Below are positions 1 through 7,470 of a stretch of 58,039 nt of DNA, in pieces. Below the pieces are notes generated by a model. The model saw only the letters and a program-made list of their open reading frames with translations, was not told the origin of the DNA and searched no databases. Both the position numbers and the translations under genes were made by a program. Numbering within the stretch: the first letter of the stretch is position 1; every line of letters starts with the position of its first letter. Source of the DNA: Dehalococcoidia bacterium (lineage in GTDB: Bacteria; Chloroflexota; Dehalococcoidia; GIF9; UBA5629); the NCBI GenBank assembly GCA_003142375.1, contig PLME01000016.1, positions 1 through 58,039 on the forward strand, written 5' to 3'.

Positions 1-27
1 AATCCCCCTCTCTCCGCCAGAATAGAT

Positions 28-124
28 AGCCGGGCCCTGTGCAATGGAGGCTTGCGAACCCCGTCAGGTCCGGAAGGAAGCAGCGGTAAATGGTAAGCTC
101 CGGGTGACGCAGGGATGCCTGGCT
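28..124 (+). ncRNA. ffs: Signal recognition particle RNA, small bacterial (4.5S) type
   Basis: RNA scaffold of the signal recognition particle; with Ffh it targets nascent membrane and secreted proteins to the membrane. The sequence shows the near-invariant apical domain GTCAGGTCCGGAAGGAAGC at about 63-81. Its flanks form one long hairpin: AGCCGGGC at 28-35 pairs with GCCTGGCT at 117-124, and CCTGTG at 36-41 pairs with CGCAGG at 108-113. The length of about 97 nt fits the small Alu-less bacterial form. Ends are set by the outermost pairs and may be a few bases off. It lies just upstream of ksgA. Confidence 0.93.
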
Positions 125-207
125 GGAGCTGGCTGGCAAGTGTAAGCTGAAAGGCACTATCGACAGCCGGTGCACGGCCCACTTAATTTTTTCGTTCTAA
201 TATATTA

Positions 208-1062
208 GTGCTGCATAAAAAGAAAGGACCACCGGGCAACATCCACTCCCAGCTTCAAAGCGCGCATACAAAGGTCAAAAAAAGGCTGGGGCAGAATTTT
301 CTCATTGACGAAAATATCAGGGATACCATTATAGAGGCGGCAGACCTGTCCGCAGCTGATATAGTCCTGGAGGTCGGTCCGGGAGTGGGTATCCTCACGG
401 AAAAGCTGGCCGAGAGGGCGGGCAAGGTAGTGGCTGTTGAGCTGGATGAAAGTCTGGCCAAACGCCTGAAGCAAAAAATGGCCGGACACGGTAACCTGGA
501 TGTCATCCACGCCGACATCCTGCATGTCGATTTAAAGGACATTGTGGGAAGCAGCCGTTCATACAAAGTGGTGGCCAATATCCCCTACTATATAACCTCG
601 CCTATACTCCATCTATTTATGCACGGGGAGTTGAAGCCTGGCCTGATGGTGATCATGATGCAGGAGGAGGTGGCCGAAGATGTGACGGCCCGGCCGGGCA
701 AGATGAATTTTCTTTCCGTCAGCATGCAGATATTCAGCAGGCCTGAAATCGTATGCCGTGTGCCTGCTCAAAGCTTTTATCCTCCTCCCAAGGTGGATTC
801 GGCCGTGGTTAAATTCAACATGCTGACTGAGGCTGCCATCAGCGTGAAAAATATGGACGAGTTTCTACAATTCGTGCACAGCGGATTCGCTGCCCCCAGG
901 AAACAACTGCATAATTCGCTGGCTATCGGGCTGAAAAAAGAGCCCGAAGAAGCGGGGGAACTGTTGAAGCTGGCTAAAATCGACCCTCAGCGTCGCCCGG
1001 GTACACTGGAGCTGGCCGAGTGGCGAGACCTGTATTGTATCTCCGGGGGTATTTCATGCTGA
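208..1062 (+). CDS. ksgA: 16S rRNA (adenine1518-N6/adenine1519-N6)-dimethyltransferase KsgA
   Basis: Dimethylates two adjacent adenines in the 3' terminal hairpin of 16S rRNA during 30S maturation, using S-adenosylmethionine. Visible motifs are the N-terminal GQNFLID (about residues 28-34), the SAM-binding EVGPGVG (55-61), an acidic ribose-binding segment VAVELD (about 75-80) and the catalytic NIPYY (124-128). The 284-residue length is normal for the family. The start is a GTG at 208 with no obvious Shine-Dalgarno; the basic leader before the first motif may mean the true start is slightly internal. The 3' end overlaps the ispE start by 7 nt, so the two are translationally coupled. Confidence 0.96.
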   Translation: MLHKKKGPPGNIHSQLQSAHTKVKKRLGQNFLIDENIRDTIIEAADLSAADIVLEVGPGVGILTEKLAERAGKVVAVELDESLAKRLKQKMAGHGNLDVIHADILHVDLKDIVGSSRSYKVVANIPYYITSPILHLFMHGELKPGLMVIMMQEEVAEDVTARPGKMNFLSVSMQIFSRPEIVCRVPAQSFYPPPKVDSAVVKFNMLTEAAISVKNMDEFLQFVHSGFAAPRKQLHNSLAIGLKKEPEEAGELLKLAKIDPQRRPGTLELAEWRDLYCISGGISC

Positions 1063-1916
1063 CACTCAGGGCTCCGGCCAAGATCAACCTGGTGCTGGAG
1101 GTGCTGGGCAAACGCAGCGACGGCTATCATGAAATAAAAAGCATCATGCAGGCGGTCAGCCTGTTTGATGTAATAAGCTTCGAAAAAAGCGACCGTCTGG
1201 AAATAAGCTGCAATGTGTCCGCCCTGCAATCGGCCGATAACCTGGTTGTTAAAGCTGCTGACGCTTTGAGAGAAAAGACAGGCCACGATGAGGGCGCCCG
1301 CATCCGTCTTGAAAAAACGATTCCCCTGGACAGCGGTTTGGGGGGCGGCAGCAGCAACGCCGCAGCCGCCCTGGCCGGGCTGAATAAATTATGGTCGCTG
1401 GGCCTATCCCGAAACGAGCTGGCTGAAATCGCGGCGGACATCGGGTCCGACGTGCCCTTTTTCATCTATGGAGGAACTTGTCTGGCGGAAGGCAGAGGAG
1501 AGAAGCTGACCCCGTTGCCTGATCCGGTTGAAGCATATTATTTGCTGGTCAGGCCTGAGATACAGGTGCAGCCCGGCAAGACAGGCAGGCTGTACAGTCT
1601 GCTCGGCCCCGGGGAGTTTACGGAAGGCCGTTATGCAGACAGCGCCGCCGAGCAGATACGAAGGGGGCATAAAATCAACCCGCATTCGCTGTATAACGTC
1701 TTTGATAAAATCGCCCTGCATACCTACCACGGGATGGAGGATTGCTGGACACGGTTCAGTGCGATGGTGGGTGATGATATTCACCTGGCAGGTTCAGGGC
1801 CGGCGCTATTTGCTATAATGGGCGGCCGACCGCAGGCCGAGAGCCTTAAAGTAAAGCTGGGAAGCAAGGGGTTAAAATCTTACGTAATCACGAGTTTAGG
1901 GAAAAATGAAGCCTGA
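1056..1916 (+). CDS. ispE: 4-(cytidine 5'-diphospho)-2-C-methyl-D-erythritol kinase IspE
   Basis: GHMP-family kinase of the non-mevalonate (MEP) isoprenoid pathway; phosphorylates CDP-ME at the 2-hydroxyl using ATP. The N-terminal APAKINL substrate motif, the glycine-rich ATP loop PLDSGLGGGSSNAA and the C-terminal LAGSGPALFAI motif are all present. An ATG at 1056 with a GGGGG run just upstream is chosen over the longer in-frame GTG at 1020, because the family begins about 5 residues before APAKINL. That gives 286 residues. It overlaps ksgA by 7 nt and the next gene by 11 nt, so the three form an operon. Presence of IspE implies isoprenoids are made by the MEP route. Confidence 0.95.
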   Translation: MLTLRAPAKINLVLEVLGKRSDGYHEIKSIMQAVSLFDVISFEKSDRLEISCNVSALQSADNLVVKAADALREKTGHDEGARIRLEKTIPLDSGLGGGSSNAAAALAGLNKLWSLGLSRNELAEIAADIGSDVPFFIYGGTCLAEGRGEKLTPLPDPVEAYYLLVRPEIQVQPGKTGRLYSLLGPGEFTEGRYADSAAEQIRRGHKINPHSLYNVFDKIALHTYHGMEDCWTRFSAMVGDDIHLAGSGPALFAIMGGRPQAESLKVKLGSKGLKSYVITSLGKNEA

Positions 1917-2517
1917 TACCGCACCGAAAAAAATAGCAGGGAAGAAGCTTAAATGGTTTGAGGAGGCATTGCTGGTGCTGGGAATGCTGGCTTTATCGGG
2001 CGGCATTGCCCTGCTGCTATACCACTTCCAGGATTTCTTCAATGTTTCCCTGCGCAGCTATGGCTGGCTGGCCTATTTGATCGTGTTTGTGGCCAGCATG
2101 CTGAGCAGCGCCACTATCCTTGTTCCAGCGCCGGGGCCCGTCTTTGTGCTGGCTGCCGCGACCATGTGGGACCCGTTTTTCGTCGCACTGGCAGCCGGTA
2201 CCGGTGACGCCATTGGTGAAATGACCGCTTACTGGCTGGGCTATGTGGGCGAGAGAATAATTGTGGATGAGCATATGCCTGCCTATCAGAAGGCTACAAC
2301 GTGGATGAACCGCTACGGCGCTTGGACGGTCTTTGGCATAGCGCTGGTGCCCATAGTGCCTTATGACCTGGTGGGGATAGCCGCCGGTGCACTGAAGATA
2401 CGCTGGTGGAAATGCTTGCTGGCTACCTGGGCGGGCAAGCTACCGCGTGCCTTTCTGGTGGCCTACCTGGGACACCAGATACCCTTCCTGGTACATCCCT
2501 GGTTTATCAACCGTTGA
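1906..2517 (+). CDS. VTT/SNARE-associated (DedA/TVP38-like) membrane protein
   Basis: Polytopic inner-membrane protein of 203 residues. After a basic cytoplasmic start there is a hydrophobic helix (about residues 20-42), then a central region carrying the family-like segment AAGTGDAIGEMTAYWLGYVGE and a conserved-looking PIVPYDLVGIAAGAL re-entrant motif. Proteins of this superfamily are implicated in membrane phospholipid flipping or homeostasis; the exact substrate here is unknown. It overlaps the ispE 3' end by 11 nt and converges with cca, their ends overlapping by 11 bp. Confidence 0.82.
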   Translation: MKPDTAPKKIAGKKLKWFEEALLVLGMLALSGGIALLLYHFQDFFNVSLRSYGWLAYLIVFVASMLSSATILVPAPGPVFVLAAATMWDPFFVALAAGTGDAIGEMTAYWLGYVGERIIVDEHMPAYQKATTWMNRYGAWTVFGIALVPIVPYDLVGIAAGALKIRWWKCLLATWAGKLPRAFLVAYLGHQIPFLVHPWFINR

Positions 2518-3754
2518 TCAATTTACGTGCTAGTCTCATCTCGTCGGCCCTCGTCCTGACCTCACCGTCGATCCTGGCAGCTAAAAGCCTTGCCAGTATC
2601 AGCCCGACCTTCCGCCCCTCGGGCATGCCCATTTGCATCAGGTCTTTTCCGTTCAAATAAGTTTTTTCCGTGGCCAGTTTGTCGAGAAAGAGCTTAAGGT
2701 TCCTGCGCACGTGGAGCGATGAACTGCACAGGGCGTGGACCTGAATGGCAGCTTTGCTGTAGCGACTCAACCTGGCATATATTTCGGACGGTTTGAGGCC
2801 GGATTTATCCAGGCCCTCCGGGTTATATTTCAATTTCAAAGTGTCGGCAGCGATTTCACTGAATTCGCCCCCGTCTACGCCCAGCCGCTTCAATAGCGTG
2901 TCACACTGCTTTTTATCCAGGCTGTAGATAAGCAGGGCGAAATATAGTTGCGTGAGTTGGGTTCCCTTAGACAATTTTCTGGCTGTGGGGAAGGTTTTCT
3001 TCCATAAAGGATCCCAAGCCAGCGATGTATTGAGGCTGGACAGTATGCCCAGTTGTCCTGCACGCTTAAGTATCTTTTCCGGCTGGGCCTCTCCCAGCCA
3101 CAGGATTATCTCGTGCCGCAAACGGTCGCCGCTGATGGTATCCAGCATATTAAGGTCGCGGCCAAGGGTTTTTAAAGTAACGGGTTCCAGCTTGAAGCCT
3201 AACCGTTGTTCATAGCGCACCGCCCGCATAATACGGGTGGCATCATCCTGGAAGCTTTTAGCATGCAAAATGCGGACCAATTTGTTCTCAATGTCCTGGC
3301 GGCCGCCGTAATAATCGATCAGCCTGCCGAATCGGCCGGGCTTGAGGCAAACGGCCAGTGCATTGATGGTAAAATCACGGCGGAAGAGATCCTGTTTAAT
3401 GTTGCCGGATTTAACGGTGGGCAAGGCTCCGGGATAGGTATATGATTCGCTGCGGCAGGTTGCCAGGTCTATCCTGTAATCTCCGATCTTAAAAGTCGCA
3501 GTCCCGAATCTTTTATGCAAGATAGGTTTTTTATCCGATTTAGAGGACATGGTTGCGGCCAGCTGCAGCGCATTGCCCTCAATCATCATATCTATATCAC
3601 TGCTGGGCCGGCCGAGCAAAAGGTCGCGTACAACGCCGCCGACCAGGTAGAGGTCTTGGCTGGATACGGCAGCGGCCCGTCCGGCACCCTGGATAAGCCT
3701 GAACACAGGCTGGGGGAGCTTCTGCGAAATCAGGTCCGCCAGGTTTTCATTCAT
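2507..3754 (-). CDS. cca: CCA tRNA nucleotidyltransferase / poly(A) polymerase family protein
   Basis: Class II nucleotidyltransferase that adds or repairs the 3' CCA of tRNA. The head domain has LVGGVVRDLLLG followed by SDIDMMI (about residues 37-60; DxD metal ligands), then RRDFTINALAV and the RIMRAVRYEQRLGF motif, and an alpha-helical tail. The 415-residue length is typical. No clear HD phosphohydrolase motif is visible in the tail. CPBP lies 24 nt upstream on the same strand, so the two are probably co-transcribed. If this is the only CCA enzyme it would be near-essential, which matters because an IS now sits upstream of the pair. Confidence 0.9.
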   Translation of the reverse strand: MNENLADLISQKLPQPVFRLIQGAGRAAAVSSQDLYLVGGVVRDLLLGRPSSDIDMMIEGNALQLAATMSSKSDKKPILHKRFGTATFKIGDYRIDLATCRSESYTYPGALPTVKSGNIKQDLFRRDFTINALAVCLKPGRFGRLIDYYGGRQDIENKLVRILHAKSFQDDATRIMRAVRYEQRLGFKLEPVTLKTLGRDLNMLDTISGDRLRHEIILWLGEAQPEKILKRAGQLGILSSLNTSLAWDPLWKKTFPTARKLSKGTQLTQLYFALLIYSLDKKQCDTLLKRLGVDGGEFSEIAADTLKLKYNPEGLDKSGLKPSEIYARLSRYSKAAIQVHALCSSSLHVRRNLKLFLDKLATEKTYLNGKDLMQMGMPEGRKVGLILARLLAARIDGEVRTRADEMRLARKLING

Positions 3755-3778
3755 AAGTTTCGAGCCGGCGCATTTCCA

Positions 3779-4681
3779 CTATATGTTTTTAATAATTTGG
3801 TTTACTGGCTCTTTGGTCAGGAATCGGTCAAAGATGAACAGGCAAATATCCGCCAGAGCAAAAACTATGATGCCGGCCAGCCCGGTGATGCCGACGGTCA
3901 GATCGTTGCCGCCCGTAATAAGCAGGATAGCCAGCAGCGGAACGGCATTGATGGTCCCGTGGAAGACCGAACTGGCGATAACCGAACGAGCCTTGAAGCG
4001 TATATAGCTGAATAGGGGGGAGATGACGATAACCCAGGCGACCATCATCAGCACCCCGACCTGTGGATGATCGGGGTAATTAAATCCCAGCAGTATCAGC
4101 GGCGCATGCCATATACCCCAGATAAATCCGATTAAAGCGGATGATTTCCAGAAACCCATGAATCCAAGCTGCTTCAAGAGGAATCCGCGCCATCCCGCCT
4201 CTTCACCGAAGCCCAGTACTGCATTAACGGTTGTGCCGGCTATCAGCGCCACCAGGACTCCCAACCAGATGGGAGGAACTGCGAAAGCGGCCAGTTGCTG
4301 TCTGACCTGGTCCATCTGCTCGGGAGGCAAAGAACCGGCCAGCGAGCTAAGAAATCCCGACATATCAGGGGTGAATCGGACCCCCGGCAACAACAGGCTG
4401 ACCCCCATGACCGCAAAGGCTAGGATAACCGGCAGGAACCAGGCCACAAAGAACCAGGAGTTTATTTTGAAAGAGATGCCCAGGGGTTGAATGATTGGCT
4501 CTTTAAAAATTCCTTTCTGAACAACGAAAGCTATGATCATGGGCATAAACATGTAGGCAGCGGCCAGGAATGCAATCCCCTCATCTTTGCCCCCCATGGC
4601 CACGTACAGCAGGACCATCAACCAGTCCAGCAGAAAAGTAAGGCCGATGAAGAGAAGTATCTTTTTTGTACGCAGGCTCAT
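3779..4681 (-). CDS. CPBP-family intramembrane metalloprotease (Abi/CAAX protease-like)
   Basis: Multi-pass membrane protein of 300 residues with the CPBP signature: GFGEEAGWRGFLL at about residues 157-169 (EExxxR motif) and a downstream GIWHAPLILLG segment carrying the second metal-ligand histidine. Family members include prenyl-protein proteases and bacteriocin-immunity proteins; the substrate here is unknown. The ATG at 4681 is chosen because AAAGGA lies 7 nt upstream; the longer reading starts with TTG. A complete IS1595-type element begins only 25 nt upstream of this start, leaving the ribosome binding site intact but removing any native promoter or read-through from the methyltransferase gene. 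Confidence 0.88.
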   Translation of the reverse strand: MSLRTKKILLFIGLTFLLDWLMVLLYVAMGGKDEGIAFLAAAYMFMPMIIAFVVQKGIFKEPIIQPLGISFKINSWFFVAWFLPVILAFAVMGVSLLLPGVRFTPDMSGFLSSLAGSLPPEQMDQVRQQLAAFAVPPIWLGVLVALIAGTTVNAVLGFGEEAGWRGFLLKQLGFMGFWKSSALIGFIWGIWHAPLILLGFNYPDHPQVGVLMMVAWVIVISPLFSYIRFKARSVIASSVFHGTINAVPLLAILLITGGNDLTVGITGLAGIIVFALADICLFIFDRFLTKEPVNQIIKNI

Positions 4682-4698
4682 CAAAGCATCCTTTTAAA

Positions 4699-4706
4699 TA
4701 AAAATA
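4699..4706. repeat. Left 8-bp target-site duplication of the IS1595-type element
   Basis: TAAAAATA directly abuts the left inverted repeat. The identical octamer abuts the right inverted repeat at 6762-6769. Eight-base duplications are characteristic of IS1595-family insertions. Confidence 0.9.
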
Positions 4707-4731
4707 GGTTAGTATCCCTTAATGTCACGCT
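4707..4731 (+). repeat. Left terminal inverted repeat of the IS1595-type element
   Basis: The 25-nt end begins GGTTAGTATCCCTTAATG. It matches the reverse complement of 6737-6761 at 21 positions; mismatches are at positions 4, 15, 17 and 18. It is the probable transposase binding and cleavage end. Confidence 0.9.
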
Positions 4732-4824
4732 CAAGAAATTCTGCCAAGGCTTTATTCAAGTATATCATCATGCTTGTAATAGGGTATATAATGGATTTAG
4801 GAAATGGCATCTACTCAATAAGAT

Positions 4825-5508
4825 ATGCGCCGATATTCATACGATATATTTCTGTGTATTTTGGGTATCCTTTTGGGAGGAGGTGTTGCAATGGTAATAC
4901 CTCCTTGCCAGATATTAGGTTGGATACTTATAGGTATATCCGCAGTTTTGATAGTGATAGTTGGTTATTACAGATGGAAAGAGTTTGAGATTGAATCTTT
5001 AAAAAGTTCCGTTAAGAAAGCTAAGGTGGTTTGGGCCTTTTGGTATACAGGCTCACAAGCATTAGCTGATAAAGTCATACAAGGAAAGAAGCCAACAAGC
5101 ATAAAAGAATTGATATTATTGAAACCTGAAATCGGAATTCCCAATTCAGCCTTTGAACAATTGACCACTTTAGCTAATGGAGACACTAAAGAGGATAAGA
5201 GAAGATTAGTCGATGAAATAAACTCCCTTACCGAAAAAGCTAAAAACGCAATCCCTAAAGTTGATATCTATTACCATACACAAACACTTAGCTATAGTTT
5301 TACAATATTTGATCCTAAGCCTATTGGGAATTTGCCTAACTCTAAGCATGCATGGATAATTGTGCTCCCAATTGAGCCAGGGCGAGCAAAAGAAAGGGTA
5401 CAATGGCATAAATGGGTTGTAAAAAACAAGGGTGAAGACAAAGAACAATTCAATGAGTATTACAAACTATTCAAAGATATAAGGTCTAAATCAGAGCAGA
5501 TTTATTAA
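4825..5508 (+). CDS. IS passenger: membrane-anchored protein of unknown function
   Basis: I do not recognise this 227-residue protein. It starts with two closely spaced hydrophobic helices (about residues 6-25 and 29-48), then a basic stretch, then a soluble domain of about 170 residues containing W-A-F-W-Y-T-G-S and a later segment AWIIVLPIEPGRAKERV. The layout (helical hairpin plus soluble domain) resembles membrane-tethered effectors or sensors, but no catalytic motif is evident. A very strong Shine-Dalgarno (GGAGGAGGTG) precedes an in-frame ATG at 4891, which would remove the first helix. I keep 4825 because the intervening codons read as a coherent membrane helix. A TATAAT at 4787-4792 may be its promoter. 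Low GC marks it as foreign. Confidence 0.75.
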   Translation: MRRYSYDIFLCILGILLGGGVAMVIPPCQILGWILIGISAVLIVIVGYYRWKEFEIESLKSSVKKAKVVWAFWYTGSQALADKVIQGKKPTSIKELILLKPEIGIPNSAFEQLTTLANGDTKEDKRRLVDEINSLTEKAKNAIPKVDIYYHTQTLSYSFTIFDPKPIGNLPNSKHAWIIVLPIEPGRAKERVQWHKWVVKNKGEDKEQFNEYYKLFKDIRSKSEQIY

Positions 5509-5524
5509 ATAGGGTATCTCAAAA

Positions 5525-5683
5525 ATGAAACGACCAAGAAGGATAACTAAGCGTGATTTGACAGAATATCAGTTTATGGCTGTGCTAAAACAAGTATGCC
5601 AGCCATTAAAGAAGCCTATACAATCTAGTGAAAAAGGTAAGGCAGAGGTGATACATGGTACAGAAGATAAAAAGTTGGATTAA
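5525..5683 (+). CDS. IS passenger: small basic ORF, 52 codons
   Basis: ATG at 5525 opens a 52-codon ORF beginning MKRPRRITKRDLTEYQ and ending EDKKLD, with stop TAA at 5681. It lies 16 nt after the stop of the preceding passenger gene and overlaps the next gene (start 5655) by 29 nt, an arrangement typical of a co-translated cassette. The N-terminus is strongly basic, and no family is recognised. The upstream ribosome binding site is weak, so this could be a chance ORF. The tight packing on both sides is the main argument for it. Confidence 0.45.
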   Translation: MKRPRRITKRDLTEYQFMAVLKQVCQPLKKPIQSSEKGKAEVIHGTEDKKLD

Positions 5684-5933
5684 TACTCATGTGTTTTGGT
5701 CAGTCGTAATATTCTTGTTTGCTGTTATTATTGTGCTATCAGCGTTTAGATTGATTAATGGCTATGAAACTGGCTATACATTTACTGTATTTGTGGTGAT
5801 AGCTGTCTTTATTAGATATTGGACTAGAAGAAAAAAGAAATTCGATTTAGAACAGTCTCAAACATCGGTTGTTCATCCTTCCGATGATTATAACGAAACT
5901 CATACTCATTCAGGTAAGACTGGAGATATTTAG
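5655..5933 (+). CDS. IS passenger: small two-helix membrane protein overlapping the transposase gene
   Basis: 92 residues: a short basic start, a helix at about residues 14-32, a second at about 42-56, then a basic RRKKK stop-transfer patch and a polar tail ending in a His/Thr-rich segment. GAGGTGAT lies just upstream of the ATG. The last 110 nt (5824-5933) are antisense to the 3' end of the transposase gene, so the tail sequence is constrained by, or is a by-product of, the transposase C-terminus. Function is unknown. It may be a partner of the larger membrane passenger at 4825. Confidence 0.6.
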   Translation: MVQKIKSWINTHVFWSVVIFLFAVIIVLSAFRLINGYETGYTFTVFVVIAVFIRYWTRRKKKFDLEQSQTSVVHPSDDYNETHTHSGKTGDI

Positions 5934-6696
5934 GACTGACTGCATGATAAACGCCACTTATTCCACGCTTGGTAAGAGACCAGAAGCCCTCAATTGTGTT
6001 TGTGTGGGCATCGCCAATGACATATTGGCCTGCACCATGATTGACGGTTTCATGGTGATAACCGAGCCTGTCCACGATGTCATAAGTAGGATATTCGTCA
6101 GTATAGATAACCGACTTACGGGCTACATTCTTGGTAATCAAGGGCATTACAGTAGAGCGTTTGGTATTGGCAACAACGGTAGTGGTAATTTTGCCTTGCC
6201 TCTGGACAATGCCGACCACGGCGGTTTTACCCTCTGCTCCACGACCTCTCTTGCCAGTCCGTTTGCCACCTACATACGTTTCATCGACTTCAACCTTATC
6301 CGTAAAAAGGTCATGGTTTTCATCAAGCATTGCTCTAATCTGTTTGAACATTCTCCAAGCGGTCTTATAGGTTACTCCTGTTTTCCTTTGAAGTGCTTTA
6401 GCCGAGTAACCAGTCCGAGTATTGGCTATCTCAAAGATAGCTTCAAACCAAACTTTCAAGGGCGTTGGGGATTTGTGAAAAATCGTGTTAGCAAGTGGGG
6501 ATATCTGATGTCTACAAACATCACAGGCATATACAGGTCGCTTGTGCAGTTTGGCAAACTTGGTTATTTTCTTGCAAACAGGACATTCAATTCCGTTTGG
6601 GTTAAGGTGATTTACGAGCCAATCGAGACATGCATCGTTATCTGGGAATCTCTTATCGAAAGTTGCTTTGGTGAATTTAGCCTGTTTGTTTTTCAT
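5824..6696 (-). CDS. IS1595-family (ISXO2-like) DDE transposase
   Basis: Cut-and-paste type transposase of 290 residues. An N-terminal zinc ribbon is visible (CPVCKK then CDVCR about 20 residues later, near residues 38-60), followed by a helical DNA-binding segment. The RNase H-like catalytic core shows VDETYVGGK (first Asp), YTDEYPTYD (second Asp) and HTNTIEGFWSLTKRG (the Asn/Glu third motif of the family), with a typical C-terminal YEFRYNHR motif. ATG at 6696 with GAGG ten bases upstream is preferred to the GTG at 6711. The frame is intact. It reads toward the passenger genes, and its 3' end overlaps the 92-residue passenger ORF by 110 nt. Confidence 0.95.
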   Translation of the reverse strand: MKNKQAKFTKATFDKRFPDNDACLDWLVNHLNPNGIECPVCKKITKFAKLHKRPVYACDVCRHQISPLANTIFHKSPTPLKVWFEAIFEIANTRTGYSAKALQRKTGVTYKTAWRMFKQIRAMLDENHDLFTDKVEVDETYVGGKRTGKRGRGAEGKTAVVGIVQRQGKITTTVVANTKRSTVMPLITKNVARKSVIYTDEYPTYDIVDRLGYHHETVNHGAGQYVIGDAHTNTIEGFWSLTKRGISGVYHAVSPKYLQSYLNEYEFRYNHRKDEQPMFETVLNRISFFF

Positions 6697-6736
6697 GGTT
6701 TCTATCCTCACTTAAATACAAGTATAACAGAAACCA

Positions 6737-6761
6737 AGCGTGATGTCAAGGGATACTTACC
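6737..6761 (-). repeat. Right terminal inverted repeat of the IS1595-type element
   Basis: Read on the minus strand it begins GGTAAGTATCCCTTGACA and matches the left end at 21 of 25 positions. It is the transposase-proximal end, about 40 nt upstream of the transposase start. Confidence 0.9.
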
Positions 6762-6769
6762 TAAAAATA
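6762..6769. repeat. Right 8-bp target-site duplication
   Basis: TAAAAATA, identical to 4699-4706. The methyltransferase stop codon (TAA on the minus strand, 6771-6773) begins one base further on, so the pre-insertion gap between that stop and the CPBP ATG was about 26 nt. Confidence 0.9.
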
Positions 6770-6770
6770 T

Positions 6771-7412
6771 TTAACACGGTTTTCTAAATCTTACAGTATA
6801 GTTCCACCGGTTGCCAGAGAACCCGTCATAAACAAATCCCCCTCTCTCTGCCATACGCCGGGTGGTAGATGTCCATGGATAGTCGGGGTCCACTATCCAT
6901 TCTGAGATAGCGAGTATAGCGGATGGCTTGAGAACGCGTTTAAATTCACTCAGGGCTCGTTGTTTGTCGGGAATCTCCTGAAATACCGTCACCATAAAAA
7001 CCAGGTCAAGAGAATTGTCTTCAAGCGGTAATTCGTAGGCGCTATTGTTCAGAAATTCGATATTTTTTATGTCGTAGTTCTCCGGGAGGGATAATTTCCG
7101 CTGGAGTTGTTTGAGCATATCCTCCTGGATATCGAGCGCATAGACCTTCCCCTTTTCTGCGGCAGCCCGGGCGGCATCCAGGGTGAATGTGCCAGGGCCG
7201 CAGCCGATCTCCAGCACCTGCATACCCGGCTTGATGCCGCTGCCCGCAATAACCCGGGCGGGTGGCTCCATCCTCTTGCGTAAACCCGAATCCAGCAAGC
7301 CGCCCATAAAGGCGGGAGCCGGGAATTTAACGAACCTGCGTATCAGCCTCAAGAAGATCTGCCAGAGGATGATAAAAGCGAGGATGCCCAGGATTATAAA
7401 TAAAACGGTCAT
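6771..7412 (-). CDS. Class I SAM-dependent methyltransferase with N-terminal membrane helix
   Basis: 213 residues. An N-terminal hydrophobic helix (about 2-22) is followed by a Rossmann methyltransferase domain with motif I VLEIGCGPGTF at about 66-76, an acidic ALDI loop and the post-II segment LDLVFMVTVFQEIP. This resembles the UbiE/Methyltransf_11 group; the substrate is unknown, but the membrane anchor suggests a lipid or quinone-like molecule. It follows the K+ channel gene by 58 nt on the same strand. Downstream it used to abut CPBP but is now separated by the IS element; its own stop codon is intact. Confidence 0.85.
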   Translation of the reverse strand: MTVLFIILGILAFIILWQIFLRLIRRFVKFPAPAFMGGLLDSGLRKRMEPPARVIAGSGIKPGMQVLEIGCGPGTFTLDAARAAAEKGKVYALDIQEDMLKQLQRKLSLPENYDIKNIEFLNNSAYELPLEDNSLDLVFMVTVFQEIPDKQRALSEFKRVLKPSAILAISEWIVDPDYPWTSTTRRMAERGGFVYDGFSGNRWNYTVRFRKPC

Positions 7413-7470
7413 GATACTACCCTGTTCCTACGCAGCTTAGAGGTCTTTAACCGGTGCTTAAGAGTATGAT

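Larger units (their letters stand above)
4707..6761. mobile_element. Complete IS1595-family insertion element (2055 bp) carrying passenger genes
   Basis: The element is bounded by imperfect 25-bp inverted repeats (21 of 25 positions match) that start with GG, and flanked by a perfect 8-bp direct repeat TAAAAATA. It holds one minus-strand DDE transposase gene at its right end and three plus-strand ORFs in its left half. IS1595 elements are usually about 0.7-1.1 kb for a transposase alone, so more than half of this copy is passenger DNA. The passenger half is clearly AT-rich compared with the host genes. Intact ends, a perfect duplication and an uninterrupted transposase point to a recent, possibly active insertion. 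It landed between the methyltransferase and CPBP genes. Confidence 0.93.

Noticed and set aside
5869-6774. 301-codon plus-strand ORF antisense to the IS transposase
   Set aside because: It lies wholly opposite the transposase, whose motifs, start and family length are all clear. The antisense frame has no recognisable domain and no ribosome binding site.
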